From DASSCW01 sp036556695 (GTDB lineage Bacteria; Chloroflexota; Limnocylindria; QHBO01), in the NCBI GenBank assembly GCA_036556695.1, contig DATBIY010000013.1, positions 1-64,000 of the forward strand: 64,000 nt of DNA. Reading direction: 5' to 3'. The notes beneath the pieces were generated by a model. The model was given only the letters and a program-made list of their open reading frames with translations. It was not told where the DNA came from and did not search any database. Made by a program: the position numbers and the translations under genes. The stretch's first letter is position 1. Each line of letters starts with the position of its first letter. Shown in pieces: positions 32,586 to 41,412 of this stretch.

Positions 32586-33854
32586 ATGACTGCCGCCATC
32601 CTGGAGGACCTCCGCTGGCGCGGATTGCTGGCCCTCACCACCGACGAGGCTGCCCTGGACGCCGCCCTGTCCTCCGGGCCGATCACCTTCTACTGCGGCT
32701 TCGACCCCACGGCTGAATCGCTCCATTTCGGCAACCTGGTGCAGCTCGTCACCATGCGCCGGTTCCAGGAGGCAGGCCACCACCCCATTGCCGTGGTCGG
32801 AGGGGCGACCGGGCTGGTCGGCGACCCGAGCGGCAAGTCGGCCGAGCGCGTGCTGAACGAGGTCGACGTGGTCGAGGCCTGGGTGGAGCGCATCCGCTCG
32901 CAGATCGTGCACCTGCTGCCCATGGAGGGCGACAACCCGGTCCGCGTGGTGAACAACCTGGACTGGACCGGAGGGATGACCGCGCTGGGTTTCCTGCGCG
33001 ACATCGGCAAGCACTTCAGCGTGGCGCGGATGCTGTCCAAGGAGGCGGTCAGCGCCCGCATGAGCGACGAGGGCATCAGCTACACCGAGTTCAGTTACCA
33101 GATCCTGCAGGCGCTCGACTACCTCGAGCTCTACCGACGCCACGGCACCACCCTCCAGACCGGCGGCTCGGACCAATGGGGCAACCTGACGGCCGGGGTG
33201 GATCTCATCCGGCGGGTTGAGGGCGCATCGGTCCATGCGCTGGCGACGCCGCTGATCACGCGTGCCGATGGCACGAAGTACGGCAAGACGGAGACGGATG
33301 CCATCTGGCTGGACCCGGCCATGACCTCGCCGTACGCCTTCTACCAGTACTTCCTCAACCAGGCCGATGACGACGTCGGCTCACTGTTGCGCACCTTCAG
33401 CTTCCGCTCACGCGAGGAGATCCTGTCGCTCGAGACGGCCGCCCGGGAGCGCCCCCAGGCGCGGGAGGCGCAGCAGGTCCTGGCCCAGGATCTAACCGCG
33501 CTGTTGCACGGGGAGGAGGAGGCCCGACGCGCGATCGCCGCCAGCCAAGCGATCTTCGGCCAGGGCGAGCTGCGCGACCTGGACGCGGCGACCCTGTCCG
33601 GCGTGGCCGAGTCGCTGCCACGCGGGACCGTGGACGCCGGCGCTTCGGTCATCGACCTGCTGCTCGCCACCGGGCAGGTACGGAGCCGCTCCGACGCGCG
33701 CCGCCTGGCGGCCGACGGCGGGGTCTACGTCAACAACCAGCGCGTGACCGATCCCGAGGCGCGGGTGGCGGCGTCAGACCTCCTGCACGGCCGCTGGGTG
33801 GTGATTCGTCGCGGCCGGCGCAGCGTGGCGGTGGCCGAGGTGGCCGGCGCCTAG
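32586..33854 (+). CDS. tyrS: Tyrosyl-tRNA synthetase
   Basis: A 422-residue class I synthetase of the bacterial TyrRS type. Y-C-G-F-D-P-T-A-E-S-L-H-F-G-N contains the HIGH-like motif (H-F-G-N), G-G-S-D-Q-W-G-N binds Tyr and tRNA, and K-Y-G-K-T is the KMSKS equivalent (about 231). A C-terminal S4 RNA-binding domain starts near 355. The stop codon interlocks with that of the convergent EF-G paralogue. Confidence 0.97.
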   Translation: MTAAILEDLRWRGLLALTTDEAALDAALSSGPITFYCGFDPTAESLHFGNLVQLVTMRRFQEAGHHPIAVVGGATGLVGDPSGKSAERVLNEVDVVEAWVERIRSQIVHLLPMEGDNPVRVVNNLDWTGGMTALGFLRDIGKHFSVARMLSKEAVSARMSDEGISYTEFSYQILQALDYLELYRRHGTTLQTGGSDQWGNLTAGVDLIRRVEGASVHALATPLITRADGTKYGKTETDAIWLDPAMTSPYAFYQYFLNQADDDVGSLLRTFSFRSREEILSLETAARERPQAREAQQVLAQDLTALLHGEEEARRAIAASQAIFGQGELRDLDAATLSGVAESLPRGTVDAGASVIDLLLATGQVRSRSDARRLAADGGVYVNNQRVTDPEARVAASDLLHGRWVVIRRGRRSVAVAEVAGA

Positions 33855-35926
33855 TGCTTCTCGCCGGCCCCCACCTTGCTGGCGTGCTCGGCGATCACCT
33901 TCTCCGCCACGTTGTGCGGAACCTCCGCGTAGTGGTCCAGCGTCCAGCTGAAGCGGCCGCGGCCCTGGGTGATGGACCGCAGCTCGGTGGCGTAGTGGAA
34001 CATCTCCGCCTGCGGGACCTGCGCACGCAGCTGCTGCATCCCGTTGTTCGAGTCCATGCCCAGCACGTGGCCGCGCTTGGCGGTGATCTGGCCCATCACG
34101 TCGCCCATGTACTCGTCCGGGACGGTGACCTCCACCTCCAGGATCGGCTCCAGCAGGACGGGGTTGGCCTCGGGGAACGCACGCTTCAGCGCCTGCGAGG
34201 CGGCCACCTTGAAGGCCATCTCCGACGAGTCGACAGTGTGGTAGCTGCCGTCAACCAGCGTGGCCTTCATGTCGACCACAGGGAAGCCGGCCAGCACGCC
34301 CTCGGCCATCGCCTCGCGCAGGCCCTTCTCCACGGCCGGGATGTACTGCTTCGGAACTACGCCGCCCACGATTCGGTCGCCGAACTGGAAGCCGGAGCCT
34401 GATTCGAGCGGCTCGAACTCGATGACCACGTGCCCGAACTGGCCATGGCCGCCGGTCTGGCGCTTGAAGCGGTTGTCGATCTTGGTGGGCTTGCGAATGG
34501 TCTCCCGATACGGCACCCGCGGCGTGCCGGTCTTCACCGCCGCACCGAACTTGCGCTTCAGCCGCTCGATGATGACGTCGACATGGGCGTCGCCCATGGC
34601 GGTCAGGATCGTCTCGCCGGTGCTCTCCTCGCGGTGCACGCGCATCATCGGCTCCTCCTCGAGCATGCGCTGCAGCGCCTGGCCCAGCTTGTCGAGATCG
34701 GCCTTCGACTCCGGCTCGATGCTGACCTGCAGCGTCGGCTCCGGGAAGCTGAGCTTGGGGAGCTCGAGCGCGTGGGCGCGGTCGGAGACCAGGGTGTCGC
34801 CGATCTGGGTGCTGGCCAGCTTGGCGACCGCAGCGATGTCGCCCGGTCCTGCGCTGGGCATGTTCGTCTGCTCCTTGCCCAGCAGCCCCAGGATGTTGCC
34901 GATGCGCTCCTCTTCCCTGCGCGTGGCGTTCCACAGGTGGTCCTGCGGGCGCAGCGTGCCGGAGACCACGCGGAAGTAGGTGAGCCGTCCGACGAACGGG
35001 TCGGCAATGGTCTTGAAGACCTGCGCCACGAGCGGCTGTGACGGATCGGGCGTGAGCTCCTTGCCGTCGGCGGTGGCGCGCGCGCCGACTTCGGCGGCCG
35101 ACGGCACGTGCTTGGCGATCATGTTCGTCAGCTCGCGCACGCCAATGTTCTTCAGCGCGCTGCCCACGAAGACCGGCACCACGCTGCCCTCGCGCGTGCC
35201 TTTGTGCAGCGCCGCCTCGATCTCCTCGTCGGAGATCTCCTCGCCCTCGAGGTACTTGTTCATCAGCTCGTCCGACGCCTCGGCCGCCGCCTCGACCAGG
35301 GCCTCGCGCCGCTGCTCCTCGCCCGACTGCATTTCGTCGGGGATCGGCGCCTCCTTCGGCGTGCCGCCCTCGTAGACGTTGGCGTGCTGCTCGATGACGT
35401 CCACGTAGCCGCGAAAACTCTCGGCGGAGCCGATGGGCAGGTACACCGGCGCGATCTTCGGGCCGAAGCGCGCCTTCAGTTGATCCAGGACCGCGTCGAA
35501 GTTCGCGTTCTCGCGATCCATCTTGTTGATGAAGATGAAGCGCGGCAGCTTCCGCTCCTCGGCCATGCGCCACACGGCCTCGGTGCCGACCTCGACGCCA
35601 GCGCTGGCGTCGATGACCACGATCGCGGCATCAACCGCGGCCAGCGCCTCGATGACATCGGCCTGAAAGTCGGCGTAGCCCGGTGTGTCGACCAGGGTGA
35701 TGCGGGCGTTGCCGGCCTCGAGCGTGCCAACGGCCAGGTTGATGCTCTGCTTGCGCTTCTCCTCGTCAGGGTCGTGGTCCAGCGTGGCCGTGCCGGCGTC
35801 CACGCTGCCGAGTCGCTGGATGGCGCCGGCATCGAAGAGCATCGCCTCTGCGAGGCTGGTCTTGCCGGCGCCACCGTGGGAGATGAGGGCGACGTTCCGA
35901 ATCCTGTCAGGGGTGGTCGGCTTCAT
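33851..35926 (-). CDS. EF-G-like translational GTPase (FusA2 type)
   Basis: A 691-residue five-domain translational GTPase. The G1 loop reads S-H-G-G-A-G-K-T-S-L instead of the A-H-I-D-A-G-K-T of canonical EF-G, marking the paralogous EF-G2/FusA2 class. G3 (D-T-P-G-Y-A-D-F) and G4 (N-K-M-D) are intact, and domains II-V run to the end. The biological role of this class is unsettled (ribosome rescue, or a ribosome-dependent factor under some conditions). Transcribed from a TATAAT promoter with SD AAGGAG 5 nt before the ATG. No rpsL, rpsG or tuf nearby. Confidence 0.92.
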   Translation of the reverse strand: MKPTTPDRIRNVALISHGGAGKTSLAEAMLFDAGAIQRLGSVDAGTATLDHDPDEEKRKQSINLAVGTLEAGNARITLVDTPGYADFQADVIEALAAVDAAIVVIDASAGVEVGTEAVWRMAEERKLPRFIFINKMDRENANFDAVLDQLKARFGPKIAPVYLPIGSAESFRGYVDVIEQHANVYEGGTPKEAPIPDEMQSGEEQRREALVEAAAEASDELMNKYLEGEEISDEEIEAALHKGTREGSVVPVFVGSALKNIGVRELTNMIAKHVPSAAEVGARATADGKELTPDPSQPLVAQVFKTIADPFVGRLTYFRVVSGTLRPQDHLWNATRREEERIGNILGLLGKEQTNMPSAGPGDIAAVAKLASTQIGDTLVSDRAHALELPKLSFPEPTLQVSIEPESKADLDKLGQALQRMLEEEPMMRVHREESTGETILTAMGDAHVDVIIERLKRKFGAAVKTGTPRVPYRETIRKPTKIDNRFKRQTGGHGQFGHVVIEFEPLESGSGFQFGDRIVGGVVPKQYIPAVEKGLREAMAEGVLAGFPVVDMKATLVDGSYHTVDSSEMAFKVAASQALKRAFPEANPVLLEPILEVEVTVPDEYMGDVMGQITAKRGHVLGMDSNNGMQQLRAQVPQAEMFHYATELRSITQGRGRFSWTLDHYAEVPHNVAEKVIAEHASKVGAGEKH

Positions 35927-36010
35927 CGGAGCTCCTTATCGCGCGCTGGAACGCAGCGAGACGCCGAGGCCGATCCGCCTCGAGCGGTCACGGGCCAATT
36001 CAGGGAGCGC

Positions 36011-36016
36011 CATTAT
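36011..36016 (-). promoter_or_regulatory. Consensus TATAAT promoter of the EF-G-like gene
   Basis: TATAAT on the minus strand (36016-36011), the only perfect -10 noted in the window. A 17-nt spacer upstream leads to TCGAAA (4 of 6 matches to TTGACA). The leader to the ATG is about 80 nt and ends with the SD AAGGAG. Confidence 0.75.
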
Positions 36017-36106
36017 AGGGAGCCTCCGCCGGCCTTTCGACCACGCGAACCAGGCCTTGCCCGAGGTCTGGCCAAGGGGCCGGTCGGCGATGCATCATCA
36101 CCGCCC

Positions 36107-36505
36107 ATGGCCCAGCATCCGATCGAGCTGATCCTCACCCGCCAGCTGGCGAGCTACCTCGCCACGCCCATGTTCCTGGTGGGCCCGGAGGGGGAGCTGC
36201 TCTTCTACAACGAGCCGGCGGAGGCGCTGCTGGGCTTCAGCTTCGACGAGGCGCTCGAGATTCCGCTTGACGAGTGGGCCACTGCCTACGAGCTGTACGA
36301 CACCCAAACCGGCGAGCCGCTGGGGCAGGATCGCTTCCCGGTGGTAACGGCGCTGCGCGAGCGGCGGCCGCACCACACCTCGCTGATCTACGGCCGCCCG
36401 GACGGCGGCCGGGTGCCCATCGTGGTGACCAGCACGCCGCTCATCGGCGGCGGCGGCGAGCTGCTGGGGGCGCTCGCCCTCTTCTGGCAGGACGGGCCGG
36501 CGTGA
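36107..36505 (+). CDS. Stand-alone PAS domain protein
   Basis: A 132-residue protein consisting of one PAS fold: A-T-P-M-F-L-V-G-P-E-G-E-L-L-F-Y-N-E-P-A-E-A-L-L-G-F at the start and G-G-R-V-P-I-V-V-T-S-T-P-L then L-G-A-L-A-L-F-W at the end. There is no kinase or output domain, so it would act as a ligand or redox sensor module for a partner. The stop overlaps the GTG of the MBL-fold gene, so the two are coupled. Confidence 0.8.
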   Translation: MAQHPIELILTRQLASYLATPMFLVGPEGELLFYNEPAEALLGFSFDEALEIPLDEWATAYELYDTQTGEPLGQDRFPVVTALRERRPHHTSLIYGRPDGGRVPIVVTSTPLIGGGGELLGALALFWQDGPA

Positions 36506-37344
36506 GGGTCGCGGTGTGGGGCACGCGCGGGTCCCTGGCCGCGCCCGGCACCGAGACGATTCGGTATGGCGGCAACACCTCGTCGGTGCTGGTGGTCGGC
36601 TCGGAGGGCGAGCACGTCATCCTGGACGCCGGCACCGGCATCCGACCGCTGGGACTGGCGCTGCCTGAAGACGTGACGCGCATCGACGTCCTGGTCACCC
36701 ACCTGCACATGGACCACGTACAGGGCCTCGGCTTCTTCGGGCCGCTCTTCAATCCAGACGTGGAGATTCACATCTGGGGCCCACCCTCCACCACCATGTC
36801 GCTTCACAGCCGCCTGAGCCGATACCTGTCGCCGCCGCTCTTCCCGGTGAGACTGCGCGACATGCCACGGCTGCCCGAGCTGCACGACGCGCGGCACTAC
36901 TTCCGCATCGGCAGCCTGCGGGTGCGGGCGGACCGGATCTGCCATCCGGGCTCGACGATCGGCTACCGGGTCACGGATCCCAACGGCTCGTGCCTGGCCT
37001 ATCTGCCCGACCACGAGCCGGCACTCGGACACCGGCACTTTCCGGGGTCGGGCGACTGGACGTCGGGCTTCGACCTGGTGCGGCACGCCGACCTGCTGAT
37101 CCACGACGCGCAGTACACCGATGCGGAGTACCCCGACCACGTGGGGTGGGGCCACTCGTCGCTGAGCCATCTCGCGGCGCTGGCATCGCTGGCGGGCGTG
37201 CGCCAGCTCATGCCCTTCCACCACGACCCCAGTCACGGCGACGAACAGCTGGACGCCATGCTGGCCGAGGTGGGCGAGCGGGCGTCGACCGTGGAGGTCG
37301 TGGCGGGACGCGAGGGCGCGAGCTTCGAGGTGGCGCGAGGTTAG
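36502..37344 (+). CDS. Metallo-beta-lactamase-fold hydrolase
   Basis: A 280-residue MBL-fold protein. V-W-G-T-R-G-S-L and G-G-N-T-S-S at the N-terminus, T-H-L-H-M-D-H as the zinc-binding HxHxDH motif, later H-P-G-S-T and a D-H-E-P metal ligand resemble the cAMP phosphodiesterase/RNase Z-like branch; P-F-H-H-D-P near the end is typical of response-regulator-associated members. GTG start within the PAS gene stop (GTGA), implying a sensor-effector pair. Confidence 0.88.
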   Translation: MRVAVWGTRGSLAAPGTETIRYGGNTSSVLVVGSEGEHVILDAGTGIRPLGLALPEDVTRIDVLVTHLHMDHVQGLGFFGPLFNPDVEIHIWGPPSTTMSLHSRLSRYLSPPLFPVRLRDMPRLPELHDARHYFRIGSLRVRADRICHPGSTIGYRVTDPNGSCLAYLPDHEPALGHRHFPGSGDWTSGFDLVRHADLLIHDAQYTDAEYPDHVGWGHSSLSHLAALASLAGVRQLMPFHHDPSHGDEQLDAMLAEVGERASTVEVVAGREGASFEVARG

Positions 37345-38000
37345 GCCTGGCGGCGACGCAGCTCCGTACCCAGCCAGATGTAGAACGCCGGGCTCAGAAC
37401 CAGGCCCGTCAGGCCGGCCGCCGCGGCGACCACCGGATTGGTGGGCGTCAGGATGATGAGCCGTCCCAGGTAGACGACCAGCAGCATCAGCCCGACCACC
37501 ATGCCCAGCGTCGCAAGGTTACGCGGCAGGATCCCGTTGCCACGCGCCAGCCCGGAGAGCACCATCAGTCCCAGGCCGCTGGCGCCGAAGGTCATCAGGC
37601 CGCGGGGGTCGACGGGGTTGGGGAGGCCGGCATCGCCCAACACGTCCGCTGTCGGCGGGTGCAGCAGGTTGGCGAGGTCGTAGCCACCGTGTGCCATGGC
37701 GCCGGCAGCGCCGATGACCACCAGCACCAGGCCGACCATCCCCACCACCCGGGCATCACCGGCAAGGCGCTGGTAGACGGCGATCAGCACGGCGATGCTG
37801 AACAAAGCCCCGAAGATGAGCGCAATCGACGCCACGGCGAGCCCGAAGCCCGGCGCCCAGCCGAGAACCACGCCGCCAAGGAAGGCGATCGAATACACGA
37901 TCCCCAGCAGGCCGGCAACGATGGCGGTGCTGCCAGCGTCGCGCTCGTAGGTGCGTGGGGGCGTCGCGGACGGCTCGGACGTCTGCATCGGCGGGAGCAT
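37341..38000 (-). CDS. Multi-pass membrane protein, function unknown
   Basis: 219 residues with about six hydrophobic segments separated by short loops and a polar N-terminal head (T-S-E-P-S-A-T-P-P-R). A loop with H-P-P-T-A-D-V-L-G-D lies between segments 3 and 4. No family motif recognised. Its stop overlaps the MBL-fold stop by 3 nt in convergent orientation. Confidence 0.65.
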   Translation of the reverse strand: MLPPMQTSEPSATPPRTYERDAGSTAIVAGLLGIVYSIAFLGGVVLGWAPGFGLAVASIALIFGALFSIAVLIAVYQRLAGDARVVGMVGLVLVVIGAAGAMAHGGYDLANLLHPPTADVLGDAGLPNPVDPRGLMTFGASGLGLMVLSGLARGNGILPRNLATLGMVVGLMLLVVYLGRLIILTPTNPVVAAAAGLTGLVLSPAFYIWLGTELRRRQA

Positions 38001-38064
38001 GCCACGGACGGCATCGGCTCCACAAGACTCTTTGTTGAACCCCGGTCCATGGGCCGGCCGTTGC

Positions 38065-38070
38065 TACAAT
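38065..38070 (+). promoter_or_regulatory. -10 box of yebC
   Basis: TACAAT with no well-spaced -35 (a TTGAAC lies 24 nt upstream, too far). Leader of about 25 nt with SD AGGGGA before the ATG. Confidence 0.55.
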
Positions 38071-38099
38071 CGGCGCCGCACAAATCCAGGGGAGTTCCT

Positions 38100-38858
<759 letters not shown>

Positions 38859-39065
38859 CTCGTGGGGTGCTGGCCATCGACGCGGTATCACTCACCAGTC
38901 ATAGAAGCGACCGGATTCGCCCCAAATGCGCTGCTGGCAAGCCCCCGGGTCATAGGCACGACGCAATACCGGCGGGATCGGTCATTTCCATAACGGCGCA
39001 GTAATAGTCAGCCCAGACAGCGGGGATCGGAGATTCAGGCACAGGCCGGCCGGTACGATACGTCG

Positions 39066-39569
39066 GTGATCGCGCTGGGCATCGATCCGGGCACCGCCAC
39101 CTGCGGCTTCGGGCTGGTCGAGCTGGAGGGCGGCCGTCTGCGGATGGTTGACGCCGGCGTGATCCGCACCTCGCCGGACGAGACCGATGCCTTCCGCCTG
39201 CGGCAGCTGCACGCCGCGCTGGCGGCGCTGGTGGCCGAGCATCGGCCCCAGCGGGTCGGGGTGGAGCGGCTCTTCTTCCAGCGGAACGTGCAGACCGCCA
39301 TGGCCGTTGGCCAGGCACGCGGCGTGGCGCTGCTGGTTGCCGCCGCGGCGGAGCTGCCAGTCGACGAGCCCACGCCCAACGAGGTGAAGCAGGTGGTCTG
39401 CGGCAACGGGGCCGCCGACAAGCAGCAGGTGGCCGCCATGGTCGCGCGGCTGTTGGCCGTCTCGCTGGAGGGCGTGCCGGACGACGCGACCGATGCGCTG
39501 GCCGTGGCCATCGGCTGTGCCTATGGTGCCGCGACGCAACAACGGGTCGCCGAGGCCTCCGCTCGATGA
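39066..39569 (+). CDS. ruvC: Holliday junction endonuclease RuvC
   Basis: A 167-residue resolvase. The catalytic acidic residues are visible: D in A-L-G-I-D-P-G-T-A, E in V-G-V-E-R-L-F-F and the D pair in V-P-D-D-A-T-D-A-L-A-V-A. GTG start 6 nt after TACGAT (39054-39059), a leaderless pattern. Overlaps ruvA by ATGA. Confidence 0.96.
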   Translation: MIALGIDPGTATCGFGLVELEGGRLRMVDAGVIRTSPDETDAFRLRQLHAALAALVAEHRPQRVGVERLFFQRNVQTAMAVGQARGVALLVAAAAELPVDEPTPNEVKQVVCGNGAADKQQVAAMVARLLAVSLEGVPDDATDALAVAIGCAYGAATQQRVAEASAR

Positions 39570-40141
39570 TCGGCACCCTGCGCGGTCCGGTAACGCATAT
39601 CGGCACCGACTACGTCGTGGTCGAGCTGGGTGGCGTCGGCTACCGCGTGCAGGTGGCGCCCAAGATCATGGCCCGCATGCGCCCCGAGCGCGAGGCGCAC
39701 TTCTTCATCCATCACCTGGTGCGCGAGGACCAGCAGGCGCTGTTCGGCTTCACCTCGCCGGAGGAACTGGCCTTCTTCGAGCTGCTGATGACGGTCAGCG
39801 GGGTCGGGCCGCGGCTGGCGCTGGCGATCGTTGGCGCGCACGCCGTCACACGGCTGCAGCTGGCGATCGTGACGGGCGACCTGGACCTGCTGACCAGCGT
39901 CAGCGGCGTGGGGCGCAAGACCGCCCAACGCATCGCACTGGAGCTCAAGGAGAAGATCCACTCCGCCGGCGTGGCGGTAGGCCCGGGCGACTCCAGCGAC
40001 TCGGACGTGGTGGCCGCGCTCGAGTCGCTGGGGTACACGCAGACCGAGGCGCGCCGGGCAGCGGGCAGCGTGGCGGGAGCGGATGGTGGCCTCGACTCGC
40101 GGATCAAGGCCGCGCTCCAGGAGCTGGCCCGCTCGCGATAA
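39566..40141 (+). CDS. ruvA: Holliday junction DNA helicase subunit RuvA
   Basis: A 191-residue junction-binding protein. OB domain (M-I-G-T-L-R-G-P-V), two HhH motifs (V-S-G-V-G-P-R-L-A-L and V-S-G-V-G-R-K-T-A-Q-R) and a C-terminal domain III that contacts RuvB (A-L-E-S-L-G-Y). The ruvB gene is not next to it but 17.4 kb downstream. Confidence 0.96.
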   Translation: MIGTLRGPVTHIGTDYVVVELGGVGYRVQVAPKIMARMRPEREAHFFIHHLVREDQQALFGFTSPEELAFFELLMTVSGVGPRLALAIVGAHAVTRLQLAIVTGDLDLLTSVSGVGRKTAQRIALELKEKIHSAGVAVGPGDSSDSDVVAALESLGYTQTEARRAAGSVAGADGGLDSRIKAALQELARSR

Positions 40142-40165
40142 GCGGCTCACCGTCACAATGGCGCC

Positions 40166-40612
40166 GTGCTGGAGCAACGCGAGCGCTGGTCGGACGCCGA
40201 GGTGGCGCGTCGGATTCTGACTGAGTTCCACGTCTGGGCGGTGGTGGGCTGTTCGCCTGACCCGATGCGCGCCAGCCACGGCGTGTCGCGCACGCTGATG
40301 CGCCACGGCTACGAGATGATCCCGATCTACCCGCGCGACGTCGAGATCCACGGCATCCGGACCGTGCCGGACCTGGCGACCGCAGCTGCGCAGCGCCCTA
40401 CCGACAGCCCGATCGAGGTGGTCGACATCTTCCGCGCCTCGCACCGCGCCGGCGCGCACGTCGACGAGGCCATCGCCATCGGGGCAAAGGCAGTCTGGAT
40501 GCAGCTCGCCGTCTGGGACGAGGCCGCCGCCCAGCGCGCGGCCGCCGCCGGGCTGCTGGTTGTCATGGACCGCTGCCCGGCCATCGACCTGCCGATGCTG
40601 CTGGCCGGTTAG
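40166..40612 (+). CDS. CoA-binding domain protein (YccU-like)
   Basis: A 148-residue Rossmann-type CoA-binding protein: W-A-V-V-G-C-S-P-D-P-M-R-A-S-H-G-V, Y-P-R-D-V-E-I-H-G and V-V-D-I-F-R are characteristic of the YccU family. Function unknown. The GTG start lies 6 nt after CACAAT (40154-40159). Confidence 0.85.
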   Translation: MLEQRERWSDAEVARRILTEFHVWAVVGCSPDPMRASHGVSRTLMRHGYEMIPIYPRDVEIHGIRTVPDLATAAAQRPTDSPIEVVDIFRASHRAGAHVDEAIAIGAKAVWMQLAVWDEAAAQRAAAAGLLVVMDRCPAIDLPMLLAG

Positions 40613-40616
40613 CCCG

Positions 40617-40644
40617 GCCGCGCCAAGCAGGCCGCGCCAAGCAG
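40617..40644. repeat. 14-bp tandem repeat, two copies
   Basis: GCCGCGCCAAGCAG repeated twice (40617-40630, 40631-40644), followed by a further GCCGCG. It fills the gap between two convergent stops and probably reflects replication slippage. Confidence 0.85.
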
Positions 40645-40650
40645 GCCGCG

Positions 40651-41412
40651 TCAGCGCGGCAGCCGGAAGACGTAGATCCCGAAGCCCAGCTGGTCGCGGC
40701 CGCCGCCCAGGAAGCGATCCCTGCCCGCCCGCGCACGCTCCAGAAAGACCTCGCGCTGCGGGTCGGCGGGATGCTCATCCGCCCAGCGCTCGACGGTCGC
40801 CGCGTAGCGCCATTCGTAGCGGTCCCAGTCGCGCGTGGTCGCGGTCGCCGCCCACAGCGGGGTGAGCCCGAAGTGGATGGCCGCCTGCAGGTTCTGGGTG
40901 TGGGTGCCCATCTCGTCGCGGGCGACGCCCAGCAGGGCCATGTACTCGTCGGTCGGATCGGTGCGCCAGCAGGCGTCGGCCACCATCATCAGCCCGCCTG
41001 GCACGACCAGGCCGTACAGCTGGCGGACGAGGGTGGCGAAGCTGTCGTGCTCCCAGCCAGGACCCAGCGCCATGACCAGGTCGAACGGCTCGTCGGCGCG
41101 AAACTCGAGCGCATCGCCCTCGAGCAACTCCAATGTCCCGTGCCGCAGCTCCATGGACGAGGCGCGGGCGAGCGCCACTGCGTAGGGTGAGATGTCCACC
41201 CCCACGCCGTGCGCGTCGTAGCGCTCCACCACGCGGCGCAGCGCCTCGGCCCTGCCGCACCCCAGGTCCAGCACGCGCGCGCCGGACGGCAGCCGCAGCT
41301 CGCCGATGGCCTCATTCAGCGTCGAGCCAGACAGCGGGTTCCAGATGACCATCTCCCCGTGGGCGATGGCCGAGAAGCGAAAGCGCTGCTCCTCCTCGAG
41401 TGAGAGCGGCAT
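40651..41412 (-). CDS. SAM-dependent methyltransferase at the end of the uricase operon
   Basis: A 253-residue class I methyltransferase. V-L-D-L-G-C-G-R-A-E-A-L-R is motif I, G-V-G-V-D-I-S the motif II acidic strand end and D-L-V-M-A-L-G motif IV. The C-terminal part contains a Trp-rich W-D-R-Y-E-W-R. The start overlaps the uricase stop by one base (TGATG), so it is cotranslated with purine-catabolic genes; what it methylates is unknown. Confidence 0.82.
   Translation of the reverse strand: MPLSLEEEQRFRFSAIAHGEMVIWNPLSGSTLNEAIGELRLPSGARVLDLGCGRAEALRRVVERYDAHGVGVDISPYAVALARASSMELRHGTLELLEGDALEFRADEPFDLVMALGPGWEHDSFATLVRQLYGLVVPGGLMMVADACWRTDPTDEYMALLGVARDEMGTHTQNLQAAIHFGLTPLWAATATTRDWDRYEWRYAATVERWADEHPADPQREVFLERARAGRDRFLGGGRDQLGFGIYVFRLPR

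Noticed and set aside
30235..32589. 784-codon plus-strand frame opposite the PBP gene
   Set aside because: Shadow frame of high-GC coding sequence; the minus strand has complete PBP motifs (SxxK, SxN, KTGT).
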